Positions 8,583 through 17,537 of a stretch of 64,000 nucleotides of DNA are shown piece after piece. Position numbers and translations under genes: made by a program. The first letter of the stretch is position 1; each line of letters starts with the position of its first letter. Below the pieces are notes generated by a model. The model worked only from the letters and a program-made list of their open reading frames with translations. It was not told where the DNA came from and made no database searches. The stretch is from the NCBI GenBank assembly GCA_965204905.1, contig CBDBGA010000001.1, forward strand, positions 69,347 to 133,346, read 5' to 3'. The stretch comes from Bin87 sp965204905. GTDB lineage: Bacteria > Chloroflexota > Dehalococcoidia > Lucifugimonadales > UBA3495.

Positions 8583-9467
8583 ATGGCGGCTGCCAGACAG
8601 GAAATAGAAGACGCTTGGACGGCTTCTCCAGCTGAGAACTCCAGCGACATGAACATCGGCCAGCTAAGCATCATACGGGACGGTGTGGACGTAGCTGTGG
8701 AGGACTTTTCTTCGGAAGTAGTCAAAGCTCTTTCTTGGTGGCGGGTACTGAGGCAGGGAGAAACAGCTGTGCCGGACATCCATGTAACATTGAACCTTTT
8801 CGTATTATCTGTTGCACTTGGCGGCGCAGGCTTGGTCGGCGCACTGATCGTGGCACTCCTGCTGGGGCCAAGGATTCGCCGCCTGGAAGGGCTGATTTGC
8901 ATTGACGACCTGACCAACCTATTTCACAGCGGGGAGTTTCGTCGCCGATTGCCTCTGGAAGTTAAAAGGGCAAGGTATGCATCTCAACCTCTGTCGCTGG
9001 TGCTCCTGGACATTGACCATTTCAAGGACGTGAATGACGCCTACGGTTACAGCAATGGCGATTCGGTCTTGAGGGAGTTTGCTGCGCTACTCAAGTCACA
9101 GGTCAGGCACACGGATGTGGTTTTCAGGTACAAACAGGGTGATGAGTTCGCGGTTTTGATGATCGGCGCAGAAACATCCAATGCCGTGTCATTCATGCAT
9201 CATTTGCGACGAGAATTCGGCGCTCACAAGTTTCGGGTTACAACCAACCGGGGAGTCGGCGAAGATGTGTCGGTTACCTTCTCCGTAGGGATAGCCTGCC
9301 TTGACCTACAGGCCGACACTGTAGAGACCTTTACCGAACGGACGGAACGCGCCCTACGCGATGCCAAGCGGGCGGTTGAGCAGAGACGCGCAGCCCCGGC
9401 CAATCTCAGCGAGCGGGTTGGCGGCGACCTTGTAATTGGGACTGGCTCGGATAGACCGGCTTGCTAG
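8583..9467 (+). CDS. GGDEF-domain protein (diguanylate-cyclase-like)
   Basis: A 294-residue protein with a membrane segment at about 65-90 (LFVLSVALGGAGLVGALIVA) and a GGDEF domain from about 105. The metal- and substrate-site motif LVLLDIDHFKDVNDAYG is intact, but the signature is RYKQGDEF instead of RYGGDEF, with one extra residue and one glycine lost. Activity as a c-di-GMP synthase is therefore uncertain. The AGGAGG before ATG 8583 makes independent translation possible even if the upstream half is out of frame. No EAL domain. Confidence 0.75.
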   Translation: MAAARQEIEDAWTASPAENSSDMNIGQLSIIRDGVDVAVEDFSSEVVKALSWWRVLRQGETAVPDIHVTLNLFVLSVALGGAGLVGALIVALLLGPRIRRLEGLICIDDLTNLFHSGEFRRRLPLEVKRARYASQPLSLVLLDIDHFKDVNDAYGYSNGDSVLREFAALLKSQVRHTDVVFRYKQGDEFAVLMIGAETSNAVSFMHHLRREFGAHKFRVTTNRGVGEDVSVTFSVGIACLDLQADTVETFTERTERALRDAKRAVEQRRAAPANLSERVGGDLVIGTGSDRPAC

Positions 9468-9793
9468 AAGCTTCCTTGAGGCAATACTCTCGCCAGCTAA
9501 GGCATCAGCCAAGGCTGCGGTCATGGTCGAAACTTGGTCTACGCTTGGACCGCTAAATCATCACAGGTCGACCAGGTCGGGATGTTGGTGGATGTACAAG
9601 CTCCGCATCACGTGCGGCGATTATACCGTTTATTCACCGCATTTGGCGAAGGGTGTGTAACTGTTCGCTAGAATCTGTTGTTATCTAATGGCCCGTGATG
9701 CTATCTGATGATTGGAGGAGTCGGCCGCCGTGCCCCAGATTGGTGACGCCACCTTGGCGACGGCAATCGGGCAACGTCGTTATAGTGACAGTC
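9468..9793 (+). other. Intergenic, upstream of a tnpB gene
   Basis: No supported gene. The last 130 bases are presumably the left end of the tnpB element that follows. I see no clear promoter and no tnpA. Confidence 0.4.
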
Positions 9794-11074
9794 ATGAAGA
9801 GGTCCCACCGCATCGCGCTCAAGCCCACGCCCGAGCAGGAAGCGCTGTTCGGGCAGCACGCTGGCTACGCCCGCTTCGCCTACAACTGGGCATTGGGTGA
9901 GTTCAAGGCTGGGTTGGACATAGGCGAGTGGCTGTCCGAGCGGACACTCAGGCCACGCTGGAACAAGGTCAAGGGCATGATCGCGCCGTGGGGATCGGCG
10001 TTGTCCCAGAATGCGGCCAAGTACGCCATCATCGACTTCGGGCAGGCGGCCGAGGGCTGGGGCGAGTACTGTCGCAAGGTGAAGGCTGGCGAGCGTCCGG
10101 GCAGGCACGTAGGTTTCCCGCGGTTCAAGCGGCGCAAGCACGAGCAGGGTTTTCGGGCCGACAACGGGCCCGACACGGTCCGGGTGGACGGCAAAGTCGT
10201 CATCCTGCCCAAGATCGGCAGAGTGGCTATGGTGGAACACCTGCGCTTTGCTGGCAGCATCCGCGAGGTGACCATCAACCGGACGGCGGGGACCTGGTTT
10301 GCCGCCTTCTGCATCGAGGACGGCCTGGAGCCTCCGCCGGTGAAGGATGGGCCGACCACCGGGGTGGACGTGGGTCTGGGTACGATGGCGACCTGCTCCG
10401 ATGGAACCGTCATTGACAACCCGAAGGCTCTGACTGATGCCTTGGGACGCTTGCGGCTTCTGGACAAAGCCATCGCCCGTAGCCGGAATGTCCACGGCAA
10501 GAGCAATCATTCCAACCGCCGGGAAGAGTTGTACGCCAAGCGGCGCCGGCTTCACGCTCGGGTGGTTAATGTCAGGAACGACAATCATCACAAGGCGACG
10601 ACGGCGATAGCCAAGTCAGCGGGCTGCGTGGTGGTGGAAACCCTGAATGTGGCGGGCATGATGAAGAACCCCCGTCTGGCTCGGGCCATCGCCGATGCCA
10701 GCATGTCTGGCTTCCTCACCAAGCTGGAATACAAGTGCGGTTGGTACGGCGCCGAGTACGTGAAAGCGGACCGGTGGTTTGCATCATCAAAGTTGTGCGC
10801 CCACTGCGGATGGAAGAACGATGATCTGACGCTGTCTGATCGGGAGTGGTGGTGCGGTGGCTGTGGTGTACTGAACGACCGCGATTTCAACGCGGCGCAG
10901 AATTTAGAGCAATGGCCGGGTTTGAGCTTCCCGGTGACAGGACGTGGAGACCGTGTAAGACCGGCGATGCTGGCGGTGGTCGGTGAAGCGTCAAACGAGT
11001 CCGGTGAAACCTCCGCCAAGCGTGGAGTATCAGATTTCATCAGATTCCGAGTAGCGGAACCTGCCTGGCGTTAG
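9794..11074 (+). CDS. tnpB: TnpB RNA-guided nuclease, IS605/IS1341-like (family 2)
   Basis: An intact 426-residue TnpB. ATG 9794 starts the conserved MKRSHRIALKPTPEQEALF opening; the frame is open upstream, but without TnpB sequence. The catalytic set is complete: Asp in TGVDVGLGTMATCSDG, Glu in VVETLNVAGMM, Asp in NDRDFNAAQNL, plus the zinc finger CAHCG / CGGCG. TnpB proteins are RNA-guided DNA endonucleases, using a guide RNA transcribed from the 3' end of the gene and element. No tnpA is next to it. Decayed relatives of the same family lie at 6301-6425 and about 23505-23605. Confidence 0.9.
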   Translation: MKRSHRIALKPTPEQEALFGQHAGYARFAYNWALGEFKAGLDIGEWLSERTLRPRWNKVKGMIAPWGSALSQNAAKYAIIDFGQAAEGWGEYCRKVKAGERPGRHVGFPRFKRRKHEQGFRADNGPDTVRVDGKVVILPKIGRVAMVEHLRFAGSIREVTINRTAGTWFAAFCIEDGLEPPPVKDGPTTGVDVGLGTMATCSDGTVIDNPKALTDALGRLRLLDKAIARSRNVHGKSNHSNRREELYAKRRRLHARVVNVRNDNHHKATTAIAKSAGCVVVETLNVAGMMKNPRLARAIADASMSGFLTKLEYKCGWYGAEYVKADRWFASSKLCAHCGWKNDDLTLSDREWWCGGCGVLNDRDFNAAQNLEQWPGLSFPVTGRGDRVRPAMLAVVGEASNESGETSAKRGVSDFIRFRVAEPAWR

Positions 11075-11337
11075 TTTGACAATCATGAATGATCGGTGTC
11101 AGCTTGATTTCCAATCAAGGTAGCTCCGCGTAGAACGGGTTGTCTGGGATGTAGGCGATAATAACAATTTCCCTGGACCTAGTGGCTGCACTTCGGGGCG
11201 GCCGGTCGCGTGCCCAGCGCCGATGTTGACGCGATGGCGCGATTTGTCATAATCATCAGATCAACCATGGTTAGGCTAACGACGGTCCACGGGAGCCGAT
11301 ATTTGGGAACCGGAATCCAGGAGAGAGGGCACTGTTG
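11075..11337 (+). other. Intergenic, probable tnpB element 3' end
   Basis: No gene. The first part should contain the guide-RNA 3' end and right terminus of the preceding tnpB element. CTGGGATGTAGGCGAT at 11144-11159 also occurs at 168-183. GGAGAGAGGG just before 11338 is the ribosome-binding site of the next gene. Confidence 0.4.
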
Positions 11338-12036
11338 ATGAGAACCGCACCGAGTCTGCGCCCACATATCGTGCAGGTGATGGCGGCGCACCAGGGTCTC
11401 ATACTGACCACCGAGGAGATCTACCGACTGGTGGCGGAGTTGGGCGTGGTCGGATTTGACCCGAAGGCGCAGCGGGACCGCAACCTGGTCAACAGGGAAC
11501 TGTCGGACCTCTCCGGCAACAGCACCCAGGGGCACAGCAAGCCGTCTCCTCATCTGATCATCCGGGTCGGCCGCGGTCGCTACCAGTACCGCGAGCCCGA
11601 CCGTCCCATGGACGTGGCGCTGCTGCGGGAATACCTGGAGCCGGTGGAGGTGTACGAGAAACGCCCGGCTCGGCGGCGCCGCGACGGGTCGGGTCGGCGC
11701 AACGTTCCCGACCGGGTGCGGATGGGGCTGTACGCGGTGCAGCGGGGAATCTGCCCGGGCTGCGGGTTTCACCAGCCCCATCACCTGCGGTTTGAAATCG
11801 ACCACATCCTGGCGTTGAGCGACGACGGGGAGCACCAGGCGCGCAACTGGCAGCTGCTTTGCGGTTACTGCAACCGTGCGAAGGCGACCCAGGGCCCGGA
11901 GGGGTTCCGCATGAAGATGGCGGAGTTGCGGACCCACAACATCGGGGCGGGAGTGATGGTGGACGCGCAGCAGGCGGAGCTCACCGGTCGCCGGCTGGCC
12001 CGTTATCACCGGGAGATAGGCGACGCGACGTTGTGA
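11338..12036 (+). CDS. HNH endonuclease with N-terminal helical domain
   Basis: A 232-residue protein with a strong purine-rich site before ATG 11338. The C-terminal half has a classic zinc-supported HNH core: CPGCG, then EIDHILALSDDGEHQARNWQ, then LLCGYCNRAK. The first Asp-His pair is the catalytic part. The N-terminal 100 residues resemble a winged-helix DNA-binding region (LTTEEIYRLVAELGV) followed by a basic linker. Small stand-alone HNH proteins act as homing, restriction or phage endonucleases. It sits between two different tnpB genes, so a mobile-element association is likely but not proven. Confidence 0.8.
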   Translation: MRTAPSLRPHIVQVMAAHQGLILTTEEIYRLVAELGVVGFDPKAQRDRNLVNRELSDLSGNSTQGHSKPSPHLIIRVGRGRYQYREPDRPMDVALLREYLEPVEVYEKRPARRRRDGSGRRNVPDRVRMGLYAVQRGICPGCGFHQPHHLRFEIDHILALSDDGEHQARNWQLLCGYCNRAKATQGPEGFRMKMAELRTHNIGAGVMVDAQQAELTGRRLARYHREIGDATL

Positions 12037-12272
12037 AATGCGAGGCGCACACCCGAAGGAGGGACGTGTTTTGGTGTCCCGTTCTGGAGGGAATCGGTCC
12101 TGACAACGGTAGGTAACGATTGTTGCGGCTGCGGATGCTCGGAAGGCATTTACCTACGCTGTTGGCCGCAATATCGGCCGAAGTCCCCCGCGGAACGGCG
12201 GGAACTAAATACGAAAAGGAAGGGAATTACATACGAGACGATCCTGCCACATCCCAAAGCCTGGATAGCGCC

Positions 12273-13490
12273 ATGCCTAACCCCAGACATCAGACCTTCC
12301 AGATTCGCGGCTATTGCCGACGCGACGGCTACCTACGCATCACCACCGTCCTGCATCAGTGCGCCGTGCTCTACAACGCCGCCCTGCAAGAACGCCGCGA
12401 CGCCTATCGCATACAACGCGTCTCCATCTCCCGCATCGACCAGATGAAGCAACTCACCCTGGTACGCCAGGACATGCCCGAGTGGGCCGGCCTCGACGTC
12501 AACATAGGCCGTGGGGTCCTCTGTCGCGTTGACCGCGCCTTCCAGGCATTCTTCAAGCGCGTCAGCAACGGCCAGAAACCCGGATTCCCGCGCTTCCGCT
12601 CCCGGTACCGCTATTCCTGCATCGAGCTGTCGGAAGTCCGCCCCAGCATGGTCAAAGTCAGCGACGACGCAAAGCGCGCCTACGTCCGCATCAAGGGCCT
12701 GCCCACCATCACACTCCGCACCAAGCGGCCACTGCCGCCATCGGACCAGCTCAAGGCGTTGCGCATCAACCTGCGGCCTACCGGCGTGGATGTTGACCTC
12801 GTCTACAAACTGCCGCGACCCACCGCGGTTGCAGCAAGTGCAGCCGTCGGCATCGACGCAGGCATCAACGAACGACTGGCCCTATCAGACGGTTCCACCA
12901 TTGAACCAAGAGAGGTTGACCGCACCAAAGAGGAGAATCTCCGCCGCGCCATAAGCCGATCCAAGAAGGGCAGCAATCGCCGCCGCAAGCGCGTGGATCA
13001 ACTATCCCGACATTGCCGGCGCCAGCGCGTCAGCAACCGCAACCAGTGCCACCGCATCACATCCGCCATCGCCCAGCAGTACGGGCGCATCGCTGTAGAA
13101 AAGCTGACCATCACCAATCTGACCGGCTCCGCCGCCGGCACCATCGAAAACCCCGGCCACAATGTGGTCGCCAAGTCCGGCCTGAACCGGTCAATCCTGG
13201 AACAGACCTGGGGGATCATCCGAAACCAACTACGCTACAAGGCAGCATGGGCCGGTGGCGAGTTCGTTGAAGTTGACCCTCGGTTCACGTCCCAGACCTG
13301 CTCCACGTGCGGTAAGCGCCGAACCAAGCCGCTACCTGACTATCGGGTATTCGAGTGCCAGTTCTGCGACCTGGCACTGGACCGGGACATCAACGCCGCC
13401 GTCAACATACTGAAACGCGCCTTCGGGCCAGACACGCAGGGCGGGAATCCCCCTGACGCTCCTACAGGAGCGATGACAACAGCAAGATGA
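12273..13490 (+). CDS. tnpB: TnpB RNA-guided nuclease (family 3)
   Basis: A 405-residue TnpB from ATG 12273 (MPNPRHQTFQIRGYCRRDGY). Catalytic residues are present: Asp in AVGIDAGINERLALSDGS, Glu in IAVEKLTITNL, Asp in LALDRDINAAVNIL. The zinc finger is CSTCG / CQFC. It is clearly different in sequence from the TnpB at 9794 and belongs to another lineage. No tnpA is adjacent. Confidence 0.9.
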   Translation: MPNPRHQTFQIRGYCRRDGYLRITTVLHQCAVLYNAALQERRDAYRIQRVSISRIDQMKQLTLVRQDMPEWAGLDVNIGRGVLCRVDRAFQAFFKRVSNGQKPGFPRFRSRYRYSCIELSEVRPSMVKVSDDAKRAYVRIKGLPTITLRTKRPLPPSDQLKALRINLRPTGVDVDLVYKLPRPTAVAASAAVGIDAGINERLALSDGSTIEPREVDRTKEENLRRAISRSKKGSNRRRKRVDQLSRHCRRQRVSNRNQCHRITSAIAQQYGRIAVEKLTITNLTGSAAGTIENPGHNVVAKSGLNRSILEQTWGIIRNQLRYKAAWAGGEFVEVDPRFTSQTCSTCGKRRTKPLPDYRVFECQFCDLALDRDINAAVNILKRAFGPDTQGGNPPDAPTGAMTTAR

Positions 13491-13531
13491 ACCCATTGGG
13501 ATCACCTTGTATGTAATTCCCAAAAAGAAGG

Positions 13532-13699
13532 ATGCAACGGCAAACCATGCAACTGGTCAGTAGTTGGAGACACTACCTGGAATTCCGATGCGACGACTGC
13601 GGAGAGACCACATACGTGGACGCGGCGCGAAAATCTTCCGCCGTGGTGACGTGCCGCTCCGGCAAATGTCGAACTTCTCCCGACAGTTCGAAGCGGTAG
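13532..13699 (+). CDS. Small zinc-ribbon-like protein
   Basis: A 55-residue frame preceded by AAAAAGAAGG, encoding a Cys-rich core, LEFRCDDCGETTYVDAARK, and then VTCRSGKC. The C-x2-C ... C-x4-C spacing suggests a zinc ribbon. ATG 13547 is an alternative start with better spacing from the purine-rich site. It lies between two transposase-type genes and may be a passenger of either element. No family recognised. Confidence 0.4.
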   Translation: MQRQTMQLVSSWRHYLEFRCDDCGETTYVDAARKSSAVVTCRSGKCRTSPDSSKR

Positions 13700-13944
13700 C
13701 CGTTTGCAACTACTTTGTTCGCATGTGCATACCGGCAGGCCATCGCGCGTACTGGCGACTGCCACTCGACCCTAGTCTGAAAAATGAGGTTCTTAACATG
13801 ATGAGAAAATACCTACCGTTGTCAGGGGTAGGCAACTGTTCAAGATTTGGTAGGTGATGGTGGTTTTTGGTTGTTCATAGTCAGTCCGCGGTGGGGGCGC
13901 CAATCAGTGCAGCGCGTAAATCGTGACGCTGGTACCATGTAGTC
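13700..13944 (+). other. Intergenic between two TnpB-type genes
   Basis: No supported gene. A short inverted motif, CCTACC ... GGTAGG, occurs around 13810-13855 and may belong to an element end. Confidence 0.35.
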
Positions 13945-15570
13945 ATGGTAAAGCGGAAGAGACATGGTGAGCTGTGTGAGCAGACAGGCGCGTTGGGGCA
14001 AGTGCGGCCGGCGACCTACCACACGCGGATCCGCGATTACGGCGGCATGGACCGTTCCGAAGGCGACGCGGCGTTGTCGGCGTATGCCGCGCTGTACGGT
14101 CGCGTGGAGCGGAAGCTGTTTGCCGCAGTCTCGGCGGGCCGTAGTGCGACGTCGTTGAAGAGCGAGTATCTGGAGCGGTACGAGATACCGGCGCGGATGT
14201 TCAACGGAGTGCGGGTGTCGCTGGAAGGTAAGATTGCGTCGGTCAGGGAGCAGCAGAAGCTGCGGGTGGATAACCTGGGGCGTCAGATTGCTCGTGCGGA
14301 GCGGCAGATTGCCGGCGCTGTGGAGCGTGGACAGTGCCAGCAGGTTCATCAGAAACGTCGCCGGCTGGCGAACCTGCGATCCAGGCTAGCGTCGTTGGAA
14401 GACGATATTGAGCAGGGGCGAGTGCGATTGTGCTTCGGGTCGAAGCGCCTGTGGCACAAGCAGTACCATCTGGCGCAGAACGGCTACGGTAGCCGTCAGG
14501 AATGGCTGGCGGAGTGGCGGGCGGCGCGCAGCGACGAGTTCTTCATGTTGGGCAGCCGCGATGAGACGGCAGGTTGCCAGTTGTGCGTTGCCGCGGTAGC
14601 CGATGACGGGACATTGACGCTACGGCTGCGGCTGCCGGATCGTCTGGCTGGGGAGCACGGCAAGTATGTGACGATTGTGGGTGTCCACTTCAACCACGGG
14701 CATGAGCAGGTGCTGGCGGGGTTGGAGAGCAATGGCGAATTCGCTGCCTACCGGCGCGAGCATGGCGAGAAGGCGGCGCGGGCCACAGGGTTAGGTCAGG
14801 CGATCAGTTACCGGTTCAAGCGTGACGAGAAGGGTTGGCGGGTGTTCGCCACGACGGACATGGTGGACGTGCCGGTGGTGACTGATAAGAGGCGCGGCGC
14901 CGTCGGTGTGGACCTGAACGGGGACCACCTGGCGGTGTGCGAGGCGGATGCCAGCGGGAACTACGTCCATGCCTTCAGCGTGCCGTTGGTGACCTACGGC
15001 AAGTCCCGGCATCAGGCCGAGGCGATCATCGGCGACGCCGTGGCCCGCGTGGTGGGTTATGCCCGTGAAACTGGCAAACCCATCGTCATTGAGAAGCTGG
15101 ACTTTGGGCAGAAGAAGGCTGCTCTTGAGGGCGAGTCCCGGCGTTACAGCCGGATGCTGTCGTCGTTCAGCTACGGCAAGATCAATGCGTATTTCATCTC
15201 TCGCGGCCACCGTGAGGGAGTTGAGGTACATCAGGTGAACCCGGCGTTCAGTTCGTTGATCGGCCGGGTCAAGTTTTCCGAACGATACGGGCTCAGTGTT
15301 CACCATGCAGCCGGTCTGGTGCTGGCCCGTCGTTTACTCGGCTGTTCGGAGCGCATCCCCCGCCGGTGGGTCTGTCCCATCGGCAATGGCGTCTGTGTCG
15401 CCTTCACCGTACCTGCAAGGAAGCGTGTGAAGCACGTGTGGACGTACTGGGGTGCGATCTCGGGACAGCTGAGACCGGCGCTTGCAGCGCAACACCGGCT
15501 GGGGAGGCGGAGACGTGGCCCCAATCCGGTTCGGGCTGTCGTGCGGGGGAAACCCCGCGTGGTGGCTTGA
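13945..15570 (+). CDS. TnpB-related accessory protein (IS200/IS605-associated, no zinc finger)
   Basis: A 541-residue member of the larger TnpB-related group. Residues 60-160 are a long basic helical region (LRVDNLGRQIARAERQIAGA). The middle contains CFGSKRLWHKQYHLAQNGYG and FFMLGSRDETAGCQLC, characteristic of the group. RuvC-like motifs are GAVGVDLNGDHLAVCEAD (Asp) and GKPIVIEKLDFGQKKA (Glu). The third motif is RYGLSVHHAAGLVLARR, with His where ordinary TnpB has Asp-x-Asp, and the zinc finger is missing. Whether these proteins are active nucleases is not established. The C-terminal 60 residues are very basic and overlap RNA-like hairpins. Confidence 0.8.
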   Translation: MVKRKRHGELCEQTGALGQVRPATYHTRIRDYGGMDRSEGDAALSAYAALYGRVERKLFAAVSAGRSATSLKSEYLERYEIPARMFNGVRVSLEGKIASVREQQKLRVDNLGRQIARAERQIAGAVERGQCQQVHQKRRRLANLRSRLASLEDDIEQGRVRLCFGSKRLWHKQYHLAQNGYGSRQEWLAEWRAARSDEFFMLGSRDETAGCQLCVAAVADDGTLTLRLRLPDRLAGEHGKYVTIVGVHFNHGHEQVLAGLESNGEFAAYRREHGEKAARATGLGQAISYRFKRDEKGWRVFATTDMVDVPVVTDKRRGAVGVDLNGDHLAVCEADASGNYVHAFSVPLVTYGKSRHQAEAIIGDAVARVVGYARETGKPIVIEKLDFGQKKAALEGESRRYSRMLSSFSYGKINAYFISRGHREGVEVHQVNPAFSSLIGRVKFSERYGLSVHHAAGLVLARRLLGCSERIPRRWVCPIGNGVCVAFTVPARKRVKHVWTYWGAISGQLRPALAAQHRLGRRRRGPNPVRAVVRGKPRVVA

Positions 15571-15609
15571 ACGAGGATCAGATCGGTGTTCCCGGGTGAG
15601 AGTCCCGGG
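15543..15609 (+). ncRNA. Candidate structured RNA at the 3' end of the TnpB-related gene
   Basis: Two perfect hairpins occur in tandem: GCGGGG-GAAA-CCCCGC (15543-15558), a GNRA-capped stem inside the last codons, and CCCGGG-TGAGAGT-CCCGGG (15591-15609) just after the stop. The 3' end of a tnpB-type gene is where guide RNAs (omega/reRNAs) are made, so this is a plausible scaffold. Assignment by position and structure only. Confidence 0.35.
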
Positions 15610-15687
15610 CGGAGTCGCCTTGCACTGTTGGGGCGGCGGTCCGCATTAGGCGGATCCCTGAAAGTGGTTGACGGTCAGTTGCGACTA

Positions 15688-16446
15688 ATGTTGACCATTT
15701 TTACAACGGTAAGTGAGGCTGGGAAGCGTGCCCACGACCACCTGGCGGAGGCCAACCTGCGGCTGGTGGTCAGCCTGGCGAGGCAGTACCAGAACCGGGG
15801 GCTGGCGCTGTTGGACCTGGTCCAGGAGGGGAACCTGGGATTGATCCGGGGGGTGGAGAGGTTCGACCACCGTCGGGGCTACAAGTTCAGCACCTACGCC
15901 ACCTGGTGGATCAGGCAGGGGGTGGCCCGCGCCGTGGCCAACGAGGGTCGGACGATACGGATACCGGTGCACGTGGTGGAGACGATCAACAAGCTGACGC
16001 GGCGTGAGCGGATCATGGCGCAGGAGCTGGGGCGGGATGCCACGGACGACGAATTGGCTGAGGCGCTGGGGATGAGCGTGGAGAGGATCAGGCAGGCGCG
16101 CAGGGCGTCCCGGGAGGCGGTGTCGCTGGACCTGCCGGTGGGAGAGGAGGGGGATACGTTGCTGGGGGACTTGGTGGAGGACCGGGACGCGCCGGCGCTG
16201 GAGGATACGGTGTCGGAGAACCTGTTGCGGGAGCAGTTGCGGGAGGCGCTGGGCTTACTGGAGGACCGGGAGAGCACGGTGCTGCGGCTGCGCTACGGGC
16301 TGGACGGCGGCCGGCCACAGACCCTGGAGGAAGTGGGGAAGGTGTTCGGGGTAACCCGGGAACGGATCCGGCAGATCGAGGCCAAGGCGCTACGGAAGCT
16401 GCGTAAGCCGGCCCGGTCGGCCCAGCTGCGGGGTTACCCGGATTGA
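15688..16446 (+). CDS. Sigma-70 family factor lacking region 1
   Basis: A 252-residue sigma factor that begins almost at region 2.1. Region 2 is complete (ANLRLVVSLARQYQNRGLAL; GYKFSTYATWWIRQGVARAV, the -10 melting and recognition helix). Region 3 includes RTIRIPVHVVETINKL, and region 4 ends in TLEEVGKVFGVTRERIRQIE, the -35 recognition helix. It is closest to primary (RpoD/SigA) type factors but lacks regions 1.1 and 1.2. The homology starts about 120 bases after the TnpB-related gene, so an insertion may have removed the original N-terminus. ATG 15688 is the last start before homology. Confidence 0.85.
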   Translation: MLTIFTTVSEAGKRAHDHLAEANLRLVVSLARQYQNRGLALLDLVQEGNLGLIRGVERFDHRRGYKFSTYATWWIRQGVARAVANEGRTIRIPVHVVETINKLTRRERIMAQELGRDATDDELAEALGMSVERIRQARRASREAVSLDLPVGEEGDTLLGDLVEDRDAPALEDTVSENLLREQLREALGLLEDRESTVLRLRYGLDGGRPQTLEEVGKVFGVTRERIRQIEAKALRKLRKPARSAQLRGYPD

Positions 16447-16727
16447 CCGGGGGCGGGGTGGTGGCGGGGGATGATCTGGTAGTCGCGCAGGCCCTCGTTC
16501 CAGACGCGGCGGACCACCTCGGCTGGAACGTCCCTGACCTCCCGCCTCATGGCGAAGCCCACGTCGGGAGTGCCGGAGAAGGCGAGCTTCACCAGAGAGG
16601 TCTCGTCGGTGGTGATCACCACGCGCAGGTCGGCGTCGGCCCTGAGTTCCTCGATGAGGTTCACCAGCCGGTCCAGGGCGTCGGCCAGGGCCAGCTCGGT
16701 GACGATGGGTTTCTGCTGCTCCGGCAT
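16434..16727 (-). CDS. Small conserved-looking hypothetical protein
   Basis: 97 residues with a good GGGGAGG site before ATG. It contains a helix (LALADALDRLVNLIEELRAD), then a strand pair (LRVVITTDETSLVKLAF), and a basic C-terminus. Its last codons overlap the 3' end of the sigma-factor gene on the opposite strand. It probably forms a transcription unit with the gene at 16847, 120 bases upstream. No family recognised. Confidence 0.6.
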   Translation of the reverse strand: MPEQQKPIVTELALADALDRLVNLIEELRADADLRVVITTDETSLVKLAFSGTPDVGFAMRREVRDVPAEVVRRVWNEGLRDYQIIPRHHPAPGQSG

Positions 16728-16846
16728 GGTTGCCTCCCCGGCGGAAGTTCTGCGGTGAGATCGCCCATGGTGCCACGGGCATCAAACCGTCCCGCCGAGG
16801 CCATTGTGCCACAGCGGAACGCTGGTTCCAATCTCCGGCGCGCCGC

Positions 16847-17350
16847 TCAGGCGGGCGGCAGCGCAATGGGACCGGATGGTCGGGGGTGGGTCTGACCGGC
16901 CGCTGGCAACATGGGCGGCATCCGGCCGGTGCGGTAGGCTTGGTCGATCTGGGGGATCATCCACTCGCCGGCGGTGGTGTTGTCAGGGAGCACGATGTTG
17001 GCCAGGAACTCGGTCTCGATGGTGGAGATGCCGGCGGTGACCGCCTCCAGCTTGGCCTTGATGACCAGCAGCAGGGCCCGCCAGCGCTGGCGGCAGGCCT
17101 GGTCGTGGGCCTCCTGCTGGGCCCTTTGGCTGCGCTCCCGGGGCGGGCTGTGGTTGGTGTGGCGGAAATCCTCGGGATCGGGCAGTTCCAGGACGAAGCG
17201 GATGCGGCGGTTCTCCATGGCGAAGATGACGGTGGCCATATTGCCCTGGGTGGCGTAGGCGAAGCCGTCGGCGCCGTAGCGCTCGAGGGTTTCCTCGATC
17301 TCGTTGCGGGTGCGGATGGCGCTGACGGTGGTGTTGCGGGCGTAGGTCAT
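16847..17350 (-). CDS. Hypothetical protein of a plasmid/phage-associated type
   Basis: 167 residues. The N-terminal half has an alpha-beta pattern (RTRNEIEETLERYGADGFAY, then VIFAMENRRIRFVLELPDPE); the C-terminal half is a long helix with CRQRWRALLLVIKAKLEAV and IVLPDNTTAGEWM. I have the impression of a family seen on prophage- or plasmid-like segments, but cannot name it. ATG 17350 is used; a GTG three codons earlier is possible. Same strand as the small gene downstream. Confidence 0.55.
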   Translation of the reverse strand: MTYARNTTVSAIRTRNEIEETLERYGADGFAYATQGNMATVIFAMENRRIRFVLELPDPEDFRHTNHSPPRERSQRAQQEAHDQACRQRWRALLLVIKAKLEAVTAGISTIETEFLANIVLPDNTTAGEWMIPQIDQAYRTGRMPPMLPAAGQTHPRPSGPIALPPA

Positions 17351-17537
17351 GGTGTTCACCGGGGCGATGGTGGCCCGTATCGCGGTTTAGTGCAGGAGCG
17401 TTGCAGGAGAAGAGCGGCTATCGTTTTGAATGGCCGGATGAATATGCCGGATGGCTGATGCCGCAAAAATCATCGCGTACTGGAAAGAGCATCCGAGCAC
17501 CAGTGTCTGCATATGGCGGACCAACGGCGGTAGGCGC

